In this document: positions 8,158 through 17,514 of the stretch, piece after piece
How the letters are laid out: each line of letters begins with the position of its first letter
Position numbering within the stretch: the first letter of the stretch is position 1
Source of the DNA: an uncultured Ruminococcus sp.
GTDB taxonomy: Bacteria; Bacillota; Clostridia; Oscillospirales; Ruminococcaceae
Reading direction: 5' to 3'
Assembly (NCBI GenBank): GCA_910576995.1
Contig: CAJTLC010000016.1
Location: 1-55,006, forward strand
Length of the DNA: 55,006 nt
The notes under the pieces: generated by a model
Told to the model about the DNA's origin: nothing
Database searches by the model: none
Seen by the model: the letters and a program-made list of their open reading frames with translations, nothing else
Position numbers and translations under genes: made by a program

Positions 8158-8183
8158 AAAAGTGCCGAATTTACGGCACTTTT
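8158..8183 (-). terminator. Terminator of the minus-strand rlmD operon
   Basis: AAAAGTGCCG and CGGCACTTTT form a 10-base stem with a six-base loop, 11 bases beyond the minus-strand stop codon at 8194. Both arms end in A/T runs, so it could work in both directions. Confidence 0.75.
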
Positions 8184-8193
8184 CTTGCATCTG

Positions 8194-9549
8194 CTATTCA
8201 TTCCTTGACATCAATACCACGCACTCAACGTGCCTAGTTCCCGGAAATAAATCAGCGCCGCAGATTTTATTGATTGAATATCCATTTTGTGAAAGAAATC
8301 TGGCGTCACGAGCAGCAGTAGAAGGATTACAAGAGATCATTATGATCTTAGTAGGGGAGGCGTTTAAAATAGCTGACAGAGTCTCTTCGGAGCAGCCTTT
8401 TCTGGGTGGATCGACAATAATAATATTGGGATTTAGTCCATTAGTATTTAATTCGGTAAAAACATCACCCGCGTCGCCGCAGTAAAATTCCGCATTGCAG
8501 ATATGATTATTTGCAGCATTTTTAATGGCATTTTCTATTGCGGATGGGATTATTTCAATACCGATAACTTTACTTGCATTATGAGCCATTGAAAGTCCGA
8601 TAGTACCTGCACCGCAATAGAGATCGGCGATTATATCAGAGGGAGCGGGCGAGGCATATTCAAGCGCTTTGGAGTAAAGTTTTTCAGCCTGACGGGTATT
8701 GATCTGATAAAACGAAAGCGGGGAGATTTCGATATTATTGCCGCACATTGTATCAGAAATAAGATCGCTTCCCCATAAAGTTATGCATTGTTCGCCGAGA
8801 ATAACGTTAGTTTTATTCTGATTGATGTTCAGGACGATACTTTGAATATTCGGAAATTTTTCAACGATTTTGCTGCAAAGCGAATTCAGTTGGCGGGAGA
8901 TATTTTTTCGTGCAACGATGCAAAGCATGATATGGTTGGAATACGCGCCCTGTCTTATGTAAATATGTCTAATCAGTCCCGTATTGTTTTTTTCATCGTA
9001 AACCGCGATTTTTTTCTCGTTGATATATGCAAGAACGAATTCAAGAATTTCGCCGAATATTCGGGGCTGTAAGGGGCAGTCGGTCAATGGTATGACGCGA
9101 TGACTGCGCGGCGCATAAAATCCGCAGACAGCTTTTCCATCGATATATGCAAGTGGATATTGAGCTTTATTGCGGTATCGATCGGAATTTTCGGCGGCAA
9201 TAAATTCGTCGTATTCAGGATTCAGACCGCCTATTCTTAAAAAAGCGTCTTTGATCATGGTGTTTTTCGCGATGCATTCTGCCTGATAGCTTATATGGCG
9301 GAAAACGCAGCCTCCACATTTATGATAAGCGCTGCAGAAACGCTCTTCACGATCAGGGGAGGGAGTCAGAATTTCGCTGATAATGCCGAATGCGTAGCTT
9401 TTAAGAACCTTAACGATCTTTATTCTGACAATATCGCCGACCGCTGTTTCGGGAACAAAAACAGCCATGTTGTCAATGCGGCAAACGCCGCTTCCCTCGG
9501 AAGTAATAGCCGTTATTTCAACGTCGTGGAGCTGATTTTTTTCAAGCAT
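8194..9549 (-). CDS. rlmD: 23S rRNA (uracil-5-)-methyltransferase, RlmD/RlmCD family
   Basis: The 451-residue protein has the family's usual length and order. It has an N-terminal TRAM-like RNA-binding domain (about 1-60), a cysteine cluster for a 4Fe-4S centre (CSAYHKCGGC), an RNA-recognition middle, and a C-terminal Rossmann methyltransferase with 'DLYCGAGTIGLSM' and 'DPPRKG'. The catalytic cysteine is in 'MISCNPST'. It methylates C5 of uridines in 23S rRNA from SAM. Firmicutes often carry one dual-specific enzyme (RlmCD), so the exact position cannot be read from sequence. The start at 9549 has AAGGAG upstream and overlaps the end of hemZ by 37 bases. It is the last gene of a minus-strand run. 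Confidence 0.92.
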   Translation of the reverse strand: MLEKNQLHDVEITAITSEGSGVCRIDNMAVFVPETAVGDIVRIKIVKVLKSYAFGIISEILTPSPDREERFCSAYHKCGGCVFRHISYQAECIAKNTMIKDAFLRIGGLNPEYDEFIAAENSDRYRNKAQYPLAYIDGKAVCGFYAPRSHRVIPLTDCPLQPRIFGEILEFVLAYINEKKIAVYDEKNNTGLIRHIYIRQGAYSNHIMLCIVARKNISRQLNSLCSKIVEKFPNIQSIVLNINQNKTNVILGEQCITLWGSDLISDTMCGNNIEISPLSFYQINTRQAEKLYSKALEYASPAPSDIIADLYCGAGTIGLSMAHNASKVIGIEIIPSAIENAIKNAANNHICNAEFYCGDAGDVFTELNTNGLNPNIIIVDPPRKGCSEETLSAILNASPTKIIMISCNPSTAARDARFLSQNGYSINKICGADLFPGTRHVECVVLMSRNE

Positions 9550-11006
9550 TCCGTAATCTCCTTTTTCTTTTCCATAAGCTGGTCGAATTGATTTATATAT
9601 TCGTACGGGAATTTATAATTGTGAACGCGCCTGATAAGACCATCGGGATAAACAAGTTTTGTCGAAGCTGCGCAGCCTGCGCCGAGAATAGTCTGCGTAT
9701 CGTCCATAATGAAAATATTGTATTGACTTTCATAACCTTTTTGGGCATAACCTACATTTTCAAGATTATCAATAGTATTTTTCTGACGATACATGTAATA
9801 AGGGAGATAATCCTCATCCATAAGTTTGCCGATACTATAGTCAACCATTTCAGCCGCAGGATTTGACATATTTTCGTTTCCATTTTCGAAAAGACTGGCT
9901 GATCTTTTGACTGTCAGGGTATGGACGGTGATACTTTCAGGAGAAAGTTCGCATATTGTATCCAGAGTATTTCGGAAACTTTCTGCGGATTCCGTCGGCA
10001 ATCCCGCAATGAGATCAGTATTTATATTGTCGAATCCGACTTTTCGTGCAAGTTCAAAAGCCTTTAAGGCGTCTTTACCGGAATGACGTCTGCCAATAAC
10101 TCGAAGAACATCGTCGTTAAGAGTCTGCGGATTAACAGAAATTCTGTCCGCGCCAAGTTCTTTAATAATGCGCAGTTTCTCCTCTGTAATGGTATCAGGT
10201 CTGCCTGCCTCGAAGCTGTATTCGCGAATCGAATCAAGATTAAAATTCTGCGCAACAGATTCCATTATTCGGCGAATATCTTCAGCAGAAATGGAAGTGG
10301 GAGTTCCTCCTCCAAAATATACAGTATCTATCTTCGTGCCGATATCGCGAACTATTCTGCCAAGAATTTCTAATTCTTTACAAAGAGCTGTAACGTATTC
10401 AGGCATTAATTTTATCGCGGAATCCATGCTGTGAGAAACGAAAGAACAGTAGCTGCACCGTGTGGGACAGAAGGGAATGGAAACATAAAGACTTGCGGCG
10501 CTGCGGTCAATATTGTCCAAAATTGGAAGCTGATTGACCGCAGTTTCATAAGCTAAGCGGAATTTTTTATCAGACAGTTCATAGTGATCCTCAAGACGTT
10601 TTTTTATTTCATCATGTGAAAATCCCTGCGCCATAAGTTCTGTAACCTTCTTAACAGGGCGAATTCCGGTCATAAGACCCCAAGGGGGAGTTATCCCTGT
10701 TTTACGCTGTAAAATATGATATATCAATCTGCAAATCTCATGCTCGGCATTTTTTTTATCGGTATTCAGCGGAAGAATTTTATGATCATGATCAACCTTG
10801 CCGTTCAAGGAGATTTCCGTTGAAAGCAGAAGTTTGTTTTCGGAATTTTTGCAGGAGGCTATTATAAAATCGGCGCCTTTAGCATCAGCAATATTATCCG
10901 AAAAATCAAATCGCTGAGTGTGGAAAAAAAGCTTGCAGACCGCTTCTATTTCATATTTAAAAGAATTGCCGATCAGAACGATCGGCATTTTATAATCGTT
11001 ATTCAT
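9513..11006 (-). CDS. hemZ: HemZ-type radical-SAM protein (coproporphyrinogen dehydrogenase HemZ family)
   Basis: The 497-residue protein has an N-terminal about 150-residue domain followed by a radical-SAM barrel. The cluster motif is 'PFCPTRCSYCSF' (CxxxCxxC, with the extra aromatic/Cys pattern of the HemN superfamily). 'VYFGGGTPT' and 'RISVNPQTLND' are the SAM and substrate motifs of that superfamily. The length matches HemZ, which is longer than HemN/HemW because of the N-terminal extension. The annotated reaction is oxygen-independent oxidation of coproporphyrinogen III. No other heme gene is nearby, and many gut Firmicutes with hemZ lack heme synthesis, so the true role may differ. It lies 18 bases after the MBL-fold gene. 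Confidence 0.88.
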   Translation of the reverse strand: MNNDYKMPIVLIGNSFKYEIEAVCKLFFHTQRFDFSDNIADAKGADFIIASCKNSENKLLLSTEISLNGKVDHDHKILPLNTDKKNAEHEICRLIYHILQRKTGITPPWGLMTGIRPVKKVTELMAQGFSHDEIKKRLEDHYELSDKKFRLAYETAVNQLPILDNIDRSAASLYVSIPFCPTRCSYCSFVSHSMDSAIKLMPEYVTALCKELEILGRIVRDIGTKIDTVYFGGGTPTSISAEDIRRIMESVAQNFNLDSIREYSFEAGRPDTITEEKLRIIKELGADRISVNPQTLNDDVLRVIGRRHSGKDALKAFELARKVGFDNINTDLIAGLPTESAESFRNTLDTICELSPESITVHTLTVKRSASLFENGNENMSNPAAEMVDYSIGKLMDEDYLPYYMYRQKNTIDNLENVGYAQKGYESQYNIFIMDDTQTILGAGCAASTKLVYPDGLIRRVHNYKFPYEYINQFDQLMEKKKEITECLKKISSTTLK

Positions 11007-11024
11007 TGGTATTTTTCTCCGTTT

Positions 11025-11654
11025 TCAGTTTCTGAAAGGCTTCATATAGGGATTATTTTGCTTTTCGTATAAAAGTTCCGTCGGCTCGTTGTGACCGGGC
11101 AGAACTTTAAAATCGCCCTCAAGAGAGTAAAGAAGCCCAAGAGAATCACGCATTTGCTGTGAACTGCCATCTGGAAAATCAGTTCGACCAATAGAACAGC
11201 AGAAAAGCGTATCGCCTGAAAAAATTGTATCTTCGGAGATATAACAAACGCTGCCTTTGGAATGACCCGGCGTGTGAAGCACGCGGAAATCGACTTCACC
11301 GTCTGAAATTATTTCTCCGCCGCGCAGGGTCGTATATTTTGCGACCGGAATAAACGGCATTATGGAGATAGAAGAATGCAGTGAAGCTGTAGAACTTTGC
11401 AGCATTTTCGCGTCTTCTTCATGAATAAAGACCTCCGCGTTAACGGCGGCGCGGACTTCCTCAACGCCGCCCATGTGGTCGAAATGACCATGAGTGAGAA
11501 GAATTTTTGTGAGCCGCAGGTTTTTCATCTTCAGAAATTCCAGAAGCATACGCGGAGAACCGCCGATATCTACGGCGATGCATTGATCGGGGGCTGTCAT
11601 TGCCAGATAGCAGTTGGCGTTAAGTTCGCCAAGCTGAAAAGTTTTTATATTCAT
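11025..11654 (-). CDS. MBL-fold metallo-hydrolase, glyoxalase II-like
   Basis: The 209-residue cytoplasmic protein has the metallo-beta-lactamase fold. The zinc motif is 'LTHGHFDHMGG' (HxHxDH), with later ligands in 'HTPGHSKGSVCY' and 'FSGDTLF', and a terminal His in 'LPGHNEPT'. The length fits the short YcbL-like group of hydroxyacylglutathione hydrolase relatives, which lack the C-terminal glutathione domain of true glyoxalase II. The likely activity is thioester hydrolysis; the substrate is not known. The start at 11654 has GGAG five bases upstream. It lies 8 bases after the LRR-dockerin gene and 18 before hemZ, and it follows relA in many Clostridia (recollection). Confidence 0.88.
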   Translation of the reverse strand: MNIKTFQLGELNANCYLAMTAPDQCIAVDIGGSPRMLLEFLKMKNLRLTKILLTHGHFDHMGGVEEVRAAVNAEVFIHEEDAKMLQSSTASLHSSISIMPFIPVAKYTTLRGGEIISDGEVDFRVLHTPGHSKGSVCYISEDTIFSGDTLFCCSIGRTDFPDGSSQQMRDSLGLLYSLEGDFKVLPGHNEPTELLYEKQNNPYMKPFRN

Positions 11655-11662
11655 TTTAACTC

Positions 11663-12940
11663 CTATTTTTCCAGAATCTGCTGTCTTAGCAGAATAAGGT
11701 CGTATACGTCGATATTTCCGCTGTTGTCCTTGTCGACGGTTCTCCAGTCGGCAAGTTCCGTGGAACGTATCAGGCTGTTTTCAAGCGCAACCAGATCAGC
11801 TGTGCCGAATTCCCCGTCATTATTCGCGTCGCCGATCACTCCGAATTCGTAATCGTATGTTTGAGCGTATTTTTGCGCGGTCGAATTTTTGTGTCCATAA
11901 ATTTTGCCGCTGAAAGTATAATTTTTATCATATCCATTTGAGATCGTAGAGCCATAATCCGCGATTTCGCATTCTGGATCGTCAATGATGACCGCTTCGA
12001 GAGATTCGCAGCTTCCAAAGGCGTTTATGCCTATTTTATGAACATTATTATGAAGATAAATATCCGTCAGCTTTGAATCGAATGCGAAAGTTTCATCTTC
12101 AATAGCAGTTACGCCCTTTGGAATTCTGAAAGAAGTGATCTCGTTGCAAAGAGTAAAAGCGCCTCTGCCAATGCTGGTAACGGAATCGGGGAGCGTGAGA
12201 TTTTTCAGCACCTTGCATTCGGCAAACGCATAATCGCCGATATTGGTAATAGTATCTGGAATTTTAACAGTTTTAAGGTATTCGGCTGATTCAAAAGCGT
12301 TGTCGCCGATGGAGAAAGCCGATCTGGGTATCTCGACGCGAAGAAGATGATCTTTAGCCGAGCATACGATACCGTTAACGATAAGCAGCGGATTTTCGCG
12401 GTATTTCGCTTTAAGCCATGGCGTATCGAGAAACGCGTTAAGCCCGACATATGTAACGGAATCGGGGATATTCACAGTTTCAAGAGACGTGCAGCCTGCA
12501 AAAGCGCTCCACTCGATAGTTTCAACGCCGTCGGGAATGGTGATCTCCGTAAGGCTGCTGCATCCGTAGAAAGCGAATTCGTCAATTTTATTAACGCTGT
12601 CGGGAATAGTTACGGATTCAAGCGAACTGCAATATGAAAAGGCAGAATTGCTTATCACCTCGATAGTATCAGGCAGAACGACTGATCTTAATTCGGGGCA
12701 GCCTAAAAAAGCGGAGTCTTGGATAGACGTAACGGGTTTGCCGTTCATTTCGGCAGGAATAACAGCTCGTGAAGCGGTACGGGAGCAGCCTGTTACAGTA
12801 AGGCATTCGCCGTTATCAGTATATTCAAGATCGGCGGAATCTTCCGAAAAAACGGTAATATTACCCCAAAAAGCGAATGAAGAAGAGCATATCGCGAAAG
12901 CGGCAAGAAAAGCCGAAATTTTTTTAGCTAATTTTTTCAT
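11663..12940 (-). CDS. Secreted leucine-rich-repeat protein with type I dockerin
   Basis: The 425-residue protein has an N-terminal signal peptide (basic MKKLAKK, hydrophobic core to about residue 30) and no membrane anchor. Residues 60-340 are BspA/TpLRR-type (LRR_5) repeats of about 23 residues, such as 'LESVTIPDSVNKIDEFAFYG'. The C-terminal about 60 residues are a dockerin: two calcium-binding repeats, 'GDANNDGEFGTADLVALENS' and 'DKDNSGNIDVYDLILLRQQ'. Dockerins dock proteins onto cohesin-bearing scaffoldins, so this should be a non-enzymatic cellulosome or cell-surface component with a binding role. It is oddly placed between relA and housekeeping genes on the same strand. The start at 12940 has GGAGG upstream. 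Confidence 0.88.
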   Translation of the reverse strand: MKKLAKKISAFLAAFAICSSSFAFWGNITVFSEDSADLEYTDNGECLTVTGCSRTASRAVIPAEMNGKPVTSIQDSAFLGCPELRSVVLPDTIEVISNSAFSYCSSLESVTIPDSVNKIDEFAFYGCSSLTEITIPDGVETIEWSAFAGCTSLETVNIPDSVTYVGLNAFLDTPWLKAKYRENPLLIVNGIVCSAKDHLLRVEIPRSAFSIGDNAFESAEYLKTVKIPDTITNIGDYAFAECKVLKNLTLPDSVTSIGRGAFTLCNEITSFRIPKGVTAIEDETFAFDSKLTDIYLHNNVHKIGINAFGSCESLEAVIIDDPECEIADYGSTISNGYDKNYTFSGKIYGHKNSTAQKYAQTYDYEFGVIGDANNDGEFGTADLVALENSLIRSTELADWRTVDKDNSGNIDVYDLILLRQQILEK

Positions 12941-13039
12941 AAAGTTATCCTCCTGTAATGTAATTGGGTCATCGTTTTATTTTTCCTGATGATCCCGAAT
13001 TAGGCCGAGGGGAAGCCGGCTGCATTGAGAATAATTAAT

Positions 13040-15340
13040 TTAAATCGTTGATCTGTCAACGGAAATTACTCCTTTTATTTTCTTTATTTTATCAAAAAGA
13101 GTTTTAAGCTGTTCCGGACTGGAAATAATGATAGTACTTTCGAACAGCGCATTGCCGTTTTTCAGCGCTCTCGAAGCGGAGTGGATTATCGGTACTCTCG
13201 CTTCCATAAGCACTGCGCTTATATCGTAAACAAGTCCGACGCGGTCTGTAGCAATGACCTCGAAGCTTGTCTGAAGCTGGGCATTCGTATTTTCCGACCA
13301 TTGAATATCGCACCATCGCTGGAGTTCTTCAGGATCGTTCCTCTGGAGGGCGGCTTTGTAATTGGAGCATTTCGCAGTATGGACGGAAAGTCCGAATCCG
13401 CGCGTTATAAATCCGACAATATCGTCTCCGGGCAGGGGATTGCAGCACTGCGCAAATTTTATCGCCACATCGCTTATCTGATCGAGGATTATGCTGCCCG
13501 AACTGTTTTGTTTTGGCTTGACGATATGCGAAATTTCCGTTTCATTATTCCGTTCTCCGTAACAGCGCTGATATTTATCTTTCAGACGCGGAAGAAGTTT
13601 TTCAAGGGAAATTCCCTTATATCCCACGGAAGCGTAAAAATCGTCAAGAGTTTCGCAGTTATGGCGGTGAAAATCGTCTTTAAGGAAATCTTCAAGTTCA
13701 TTTTCCGGAATATTCATATGATGCCGCTTGAAAAGCCTTTCGACTTCCGATTTGCCCTCTATTATATTTTCGTCGCGTTTTTCGCGCTTGAACCAAGAGC
13801 GTATCTTCGCCTTTGCTTCATTTGTCTGAACAATGTTCAGCCATGCACGATTAGGACCTTTTTCGGGATCCTTAGTAGTAATTATCTCGCATATCTGCCC
13901 GGTCTGAAGCTTATAATCAAGGGGGACTATCCTGCCGTCCACCTTTGCCCCGATAGTTTTATGACCTATCTGCGTATGAATGCGGTATGCAAAGTCGATC
14001 ACTGTGGAATTCACCGGAAGGCAGACCGACATACCCTTAGGAGTCATTACAACGATATCTTCGGGAGCGAGATCGGTTTTGATGATTCGGACGATCTCCT
14101 CCACGTCGTCGGAAGTCTGCTGCGCTTCGATTACCTGACGAACCCAGGCGAGACGCTGTTCCATTTTATCTTTGCCGCGTATGCCCTCCTTATATTTCCA
14201 ATGGGCGGCGATACCGTATTCTGCGGTTTCATGCATAGCCCATGTGCGTATCTGCACTTCGAAAGGGATCCCCTCCTTGCCGAGAACCGTCGTATGGAGC
14301 GACTGATAATCGTTAGCTTTGGGCGTAGAGATATAATCTTTGAACCGATTGGGGATCGGACAGAACATATCGTGTATCAGACCGAGAACGCTGTAACATT
14401 CAGGGATAGTATTCACTATAACTCTTACGGCATATTTATCATAGATTTCGTCTATGCTTTTGGAATTCATAAACACCTTTTTATAGATGCTGTAGATACT
14501 TTTAACTCGTCCCGAAATAGTAGGCGGTTCGGAAAAATCCTCTTTTTGAAAGCGTTCGGCAATTCGTTCTTTTATGGAAACGATAAAAGCTTCGCGTTTT
14601 TCCTTTGTATTTTCAAGAATACTTTCGATCTCCCTGTAAGCGAAAGGATCGAGATATCGAAATGAAATATCTTCCAGTTCCTCTTTAATAGCCCTGATGC
14701 CGAGACGATGGGCGATAGGAGCGTAGATATTCATAGTTTCGAGAGCAGTAGCGCGCTGTTTGTCATGCGGTCGGTATTTTAGGGTGCGAACGTTATGGAG
14801 TCTGTCGGCAAGCTTAATGATCATGACGCGTATATCCTGAGACATCGCAAGAAGAATTTTCCGCACATTTTCAGCCTGCTGACGTTCTTTGGAATTCATG
14901 GGGATCTTGCTCAGTTTTGTAACGCCGTCCACGAGAAGCGCAACGTCCTGACCAAATCTTTTTTTCAGATCGTCCAGCGTAGCGGGAGTATCTTCAACCA
15001 CATCGTGGAGCAGAGCGGCGCATATGGTATCCGTATCCATGCCGAGTTCAAGAAGGATATAAGCAACGGCGAGAGGGTGGATTATATAATCCTGCCCGGA
15101 CGAACGTTTCTGTCCTTCATGAGCCTTAGCGGCAAATTCATAAGCGGAAATTATTTTGCTCAGGTCATACTGTTTGTCGTCGGTGAGAATTTTCTGGATG
15201 ATCATTTCAATAGTAAAATTATCATCGTAATCCGGTATCGAATCGAGATAATCCTTAGTAAGGGACTCGTCGGACTGTTCGGGTATCGGAATAGAGATCT
15301 CGACCCGTTTTTTTCCTGATGTACTATTGGAATTGTTCAT
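13040..15340 (-). CDS. rel: Bifunctional (p)ppGpp synthetase/hydrolase, RelA/SpoT family (Rel)
   Basis: The 766-residue enzyme has the full Rel layout: an HD hydrolase domain ('HEGQKRSSGQDYIIHPLAVA', 'LLHDVVEDT'), a synthetase domain ('YAVRVIV', 'KDYISTPKANDYQSLHTTV', 'EVQIRT'), a TGS domain near 400-460, a zinc-finger-like region containing 'QCCNPLPGDDIVGFITRG' and a C-terminal ACT domain. I prefer ATG 15340 because AAAGG lies 9 bases upstream; the in-frame ATG at 15349 abuts the same site. It makes and degrades the alarmone (p)ppGpp in response to uncharged tRNA at the ribosome. It follows recJ by about 40 bases, the recJ-apt-rel type of order minus apt. Confidence 0.95.
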   Translation of the reverse strand: MNNSNSTSGKKRVEISIPIPEQSDESLTKDYLDSIPDYDDNFTIEMIIQKILTDDKQYDLSKIISAYEFAAKAHEGQKRSSGQDYIIHPLAVAYILLELGMDTDTICAALLHDVVEDTPATLDDLKKRFGQDVALLVDGVTKLSKIPMNSKERQQAENVRKILLAMSQDIRVMIIKLADRLHNVRTLKYRPHDKQRATALETMNIYAPIAHRLGIRAIKEELEDISFRYLDPFAYREIESILENTKEKREAFIVSIKERIAERFQKEDFSEPPTISGRVKSIYSIYKKVFMNSKSIDEIYDKYAVRVIVNTIPECYSVLGLIHDMFCPIPNRFKDYISTPKANDYQSLHTTVLGKEGIPFEVQIRTWAMHETAEYGIAAHWKYKEGIRGKDKMEQRLAWVRQVIEAQQTSDDVEEIVRIIKTDLAPEDIVVMTPKGMSVCLPVNSTVIDFAYRIHTQIGHKTIGAKVDGRIVPLDYKLQTGQICEIITTKDPEKGPNRAWLNIVQTNEAKAKIRSWFKREKRDENIIEGKSEVERLFKRHHMNIPENELEDFLKDDFHRHNCETLDDFYASVGYKGISLEKLLPRLKDKYQRCYGERNNETEISHIVKPKQNSSGSIILDQISDVAIKFAQCCNPLPGDDIVGFITRGFGLSVHTAKCSNYKAALQRNDPEELQRWCDIQWSENTNAQLQTSFEVIATDRVGLVYDISAVLMEARVPIIHSASRALKNGNALFESTIIISSPEQLKTLFDKIKKIKGVISVDRSTI

Positions 15341-15380
15341 TATTGTCATCCTTTCTCAGAACCTGACGAGAAACAGGTTC

Positions 15381-17417
15381 TCACTTTTTCAGCGCCTGTA
15401 TTTTTTCACGAAGCGCAATAAGTATCGGCGCGGAATTCAGATCGGCGCGTCCGCTGATCCTGCTGCGCTTTATTGTCTGATCGGCGGAGGAAATGCTGAT
15501 CAGACCGAGCTGTCTCATTGCTTCAACTGCAATGCGGAATCGGCAGTAATTAAGCTGCGGACTTACGAGCCGCAGAAAGAGCGTATCCGACGAAACGCCG
15601 TTTTCGGGGATATTTTTATAGACTACAGCGGTCATATCTCTTGTCGGGAGCATGGACGGGTAGTAATTTTCGGGAAGTTTTTCGCCGCGCATAAACGATT
15701 CAAAGATATTCAGACCGGCAAAAAATTTATTCTGATCAAGATTTTTCGGATGAATATCGTTAATGAAAATGCTGACTGTAGTTTTGCTGCGAAACTCGTT
15801 TGTGCCGAGCGTAACGATGAGATCGCAGATGCCGCCTGTTCTGACGGGAAGCTGCTCCGGCGGAGTTCTGAACATAAGAGCGTCCGCGGTTGTATTTCCG
15901 ATATTAAGCCGGAGTTTGGAATGTATTCCGCCCGAAAGCGGCGATATATCCGCAATATAAGCGTTCTCGATCATGAAAAGCGGCTTTTCGTTATCAGTCC
16001 CGAAAGGTTCAAGAAGTTCCAGACCGCTTACGTTTTCGACAGTCAGCATATCCGGAGTAATTCGGCAGTCGGCGTGAAGTTCCGCGGCAGGCATAACAGA
16101 ATGATTTTCAAGAGCATAATCCGCGATAGCCTGCTGAAAATTCTCCTGCATACCGGGTTTTACAGTAAACCCTCCGGCAGCGGGGTGACCTCCGAATTTC
16201 GAGAGCGAATCCGCAGCGGCTGTAAGCGCGCCGAATACGGAAAAATCACCAAAAGAGCGTGCAGAACCTCGTATTTCGCCGTTTTCCTCCGAAGCGATAA
16301 AGCAGGGCTTTCCGAATTGTTCGGTTATTCTCGAACATACGAGACCAATTATGCCATGATGCCAATTCCTGCCGAAAATGCACAAAACGCGCTGATTCAG
16401 CAGCTCCGGAGAAGCGTCGAGAGTTTCGTATATCTGGGCGAGAATTTCGCTTTCCATATTTTTACGGAGGTCGTTAAGGCTGTTTAGTTCTTTGGCAAGC
16501 CGGAGCGCTTCATCGTTATCTTCGCAGAGAAGAAGTTCCATAGCCATTTTCGGCGAGCCGCATCTTCCGGCGGCGTTGATACGCGGACCGATTCCGAATC
16601 CGATAGAGCGCGAATCGATCTTTTTATCGGAAAGACCGCTTATTTCTTTAAGGGCAATCAATGCCGGGCGGTCGCTGTTATTGATAAGTTTCAAACCGTA
16701 AGAGGCGAGAAATCTGTTTTCCCCCGTAAGACTTACCACATCGGCGATAGTTGCAATTGCGGCAAGATCGCCGAACTGTTCCAAAGCCGTAGTGTAGTCG
16801 CCGTCTTCGAGAGCAGCGACGAGTTTTAATGCGACAGCCGCGCCGCATAGAAATTTAAAGGGCGAGGTATCGTCATGGCGGTGAGGGTCGACGACCGCTT
16901 CCGCTTTTGGAAGAATATCGCCTTGTTTATGATGATCTGTAACGACGAGTTTCATTCCGAGGGAGTAAATATACTCGGCTTCGGAAATAGCGGAAATGCC
17001 GTTATCGACAGTGATTATAAGATTTACGCCGTCGCTGCAAATCTTATCGGCAGCGGAGTTGCTGAGACCGTATCCTTCGGAGCGTTCGGGAATGTAATAT
17101 GTAACATTTGCGCCGATCTCCAGCAGATAAGAATAAAGAATAACGGAAGCCATTATGCCGTCGCAGTCGTAATCGCCGAAGACGCATATCTTTTCTCCCG
17201 AATCGACCGCGCCGTTTATGGTATCGGCGGCGTTTTGCATATCTTTAATGAGAAACGGGTCGGAAAGTTCGCTGATATTTAGGGCGTTCAGCACTGATTC
17301 CGGGGAAGAATATCCCTTAGCAGCAAGAGCCGAAGCTGCCGGAGAAGTAAGCCCGCATTGTATCATAAGCTTTGAGACCGTATTTTTGTCGGGAGAGCCG
17401 ATATGCCATTTTTTCAT
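15381..17417 (-). CDS. recJ: Single-stranded-DNA-specific exonuclease RecJ
   Basis: The 678-residue protein has the DHH phosphoesterase core: 'FGDYDCDGIMASVILY' (motif I), 'VVTDHHKQ' (motif III, DHH), then DHHA1 with 'GRNWHHGIIGLV' and 'GGHPAAGGF'. An OB-fold region follows, and a C-terminal extension makes it longer than the E. coli enzyme (577), as is usual in Firmicutes. RecJ degrades single-stranded DNA 5' to 3' in recombination and repair and needs Mn2+/Mg2+. The start at 17417 has CAGGAG upstream and a good promoter at 17455-17483. It heads the minus-strand run recJ, rel, LRR-dockerin, MBL, hemZ, rlmD. Confidence 0.95.
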   Translation of the reverse strand: MKKWHIGSPDKNTVSKLMIQCGLTSPAASALAAKGYSSPESVLNALNISELSDPFLIKDMQNAADTINGAVDSGEKICVFGDYDCDGIMASVILYSYLLEIGANVTYYIPERSEGYGLSNSAADKICSDGVNLIITVDNGISAISEAEYIYSLGMKLVVTDHHKQGDILPKAEAVVDPHRHDDTSPFKFLCGAAVALKLVAALEDGDYTTALEQFGDLAAIATIADVVSLTGENRFLASYGLKLINNSDRPALIALKEISGLSDKKIDSRSIGFGIGPRINAAGRCGSPKMAMELLLCEDNDEALRLAKELNSLNDLRKNMESEILAQIYETLDASPELLNQRVLCIFGRNWHHGIIGLVCSRITEQFGKPCFIASEENGEIRGSARSFGDFSVFGALTAAADSLSKFGGHPAAGGFTVKPGMQENFQQAIADYALENHSVMPAAELHADCRITPDMLTVENVSGLELLEPFGTDNEKPLFMIENAYIADISPLSGGIHSKLRLNIGNTTADALMFRTPPEQLPVRTGGICDLIVTLGTNEFRSKTTVSIFINDIHPKNLDQNKFFAGLNIFESFMRGEKLPENYYPSMLPTRDMTAVVYKNIPENGVSSDTLFLRLVSPQLNYCRFRIAVEAMRQLGLISISSADQTIKRSRISGRADLNSAPILIALREKIQALKK

Positions 17418-17454
17418 TTATTAACTCCTGTAAAAATATATTTATACATATTAT

Positions 17455-17483
17455 ATTATAGCATTCATCCGCATAAAATTCAA
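17455..17483 (-). promoter_or_regulatory. Sigma-A promoter of recJ
   Basis: On the minus strand TTGAAT (complement of 17478-17483) and TATAAT (complement of 17455-17460) are spaced by 17 bases. It is about 38 bases upstream of the recJ start codon and likely serves the whole recJ-rel-rlmD run. Confidence 0.75.
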
Positions 17484-17514
17484 GTACTTTTCATAAATTT
17501 CATACAATTAATCA

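Larger units (their letters stand above)
7589..8193. other. Gene-free stretch, probable right margin of the accessory island
   Basis: No convincing coding region is visible in these 605 bases: short open frames lack ribosome binding sites and protein-like composition. It contains two hairpins (annotated separately), an imperfect inverted repeat TTTGCAT...ATGCAAA near 7850-7880 and AT-rich spacer. The strand of coding switches here from the accessory operon to the minus-strand core genes, so a recombination junction may lie here, but I could not identify paired att repeats. Confidence 0.5.

Noticed and set aside
8055..8485. Short plus-strand frames near the 3' end of rlmD
   Set aside because: They overlap the rlmD C-terminus in antisense and the terminator at 8158-8183; no start signal.
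13181..14665. A 494-residue frame on the plus strand
   Set aside because: It is antisense to rel, whose domains are unmistakable; the translation is rich in Phe, Ile, Arg and His with no domain, typical of a shadow of GC-skewed coding DNA.
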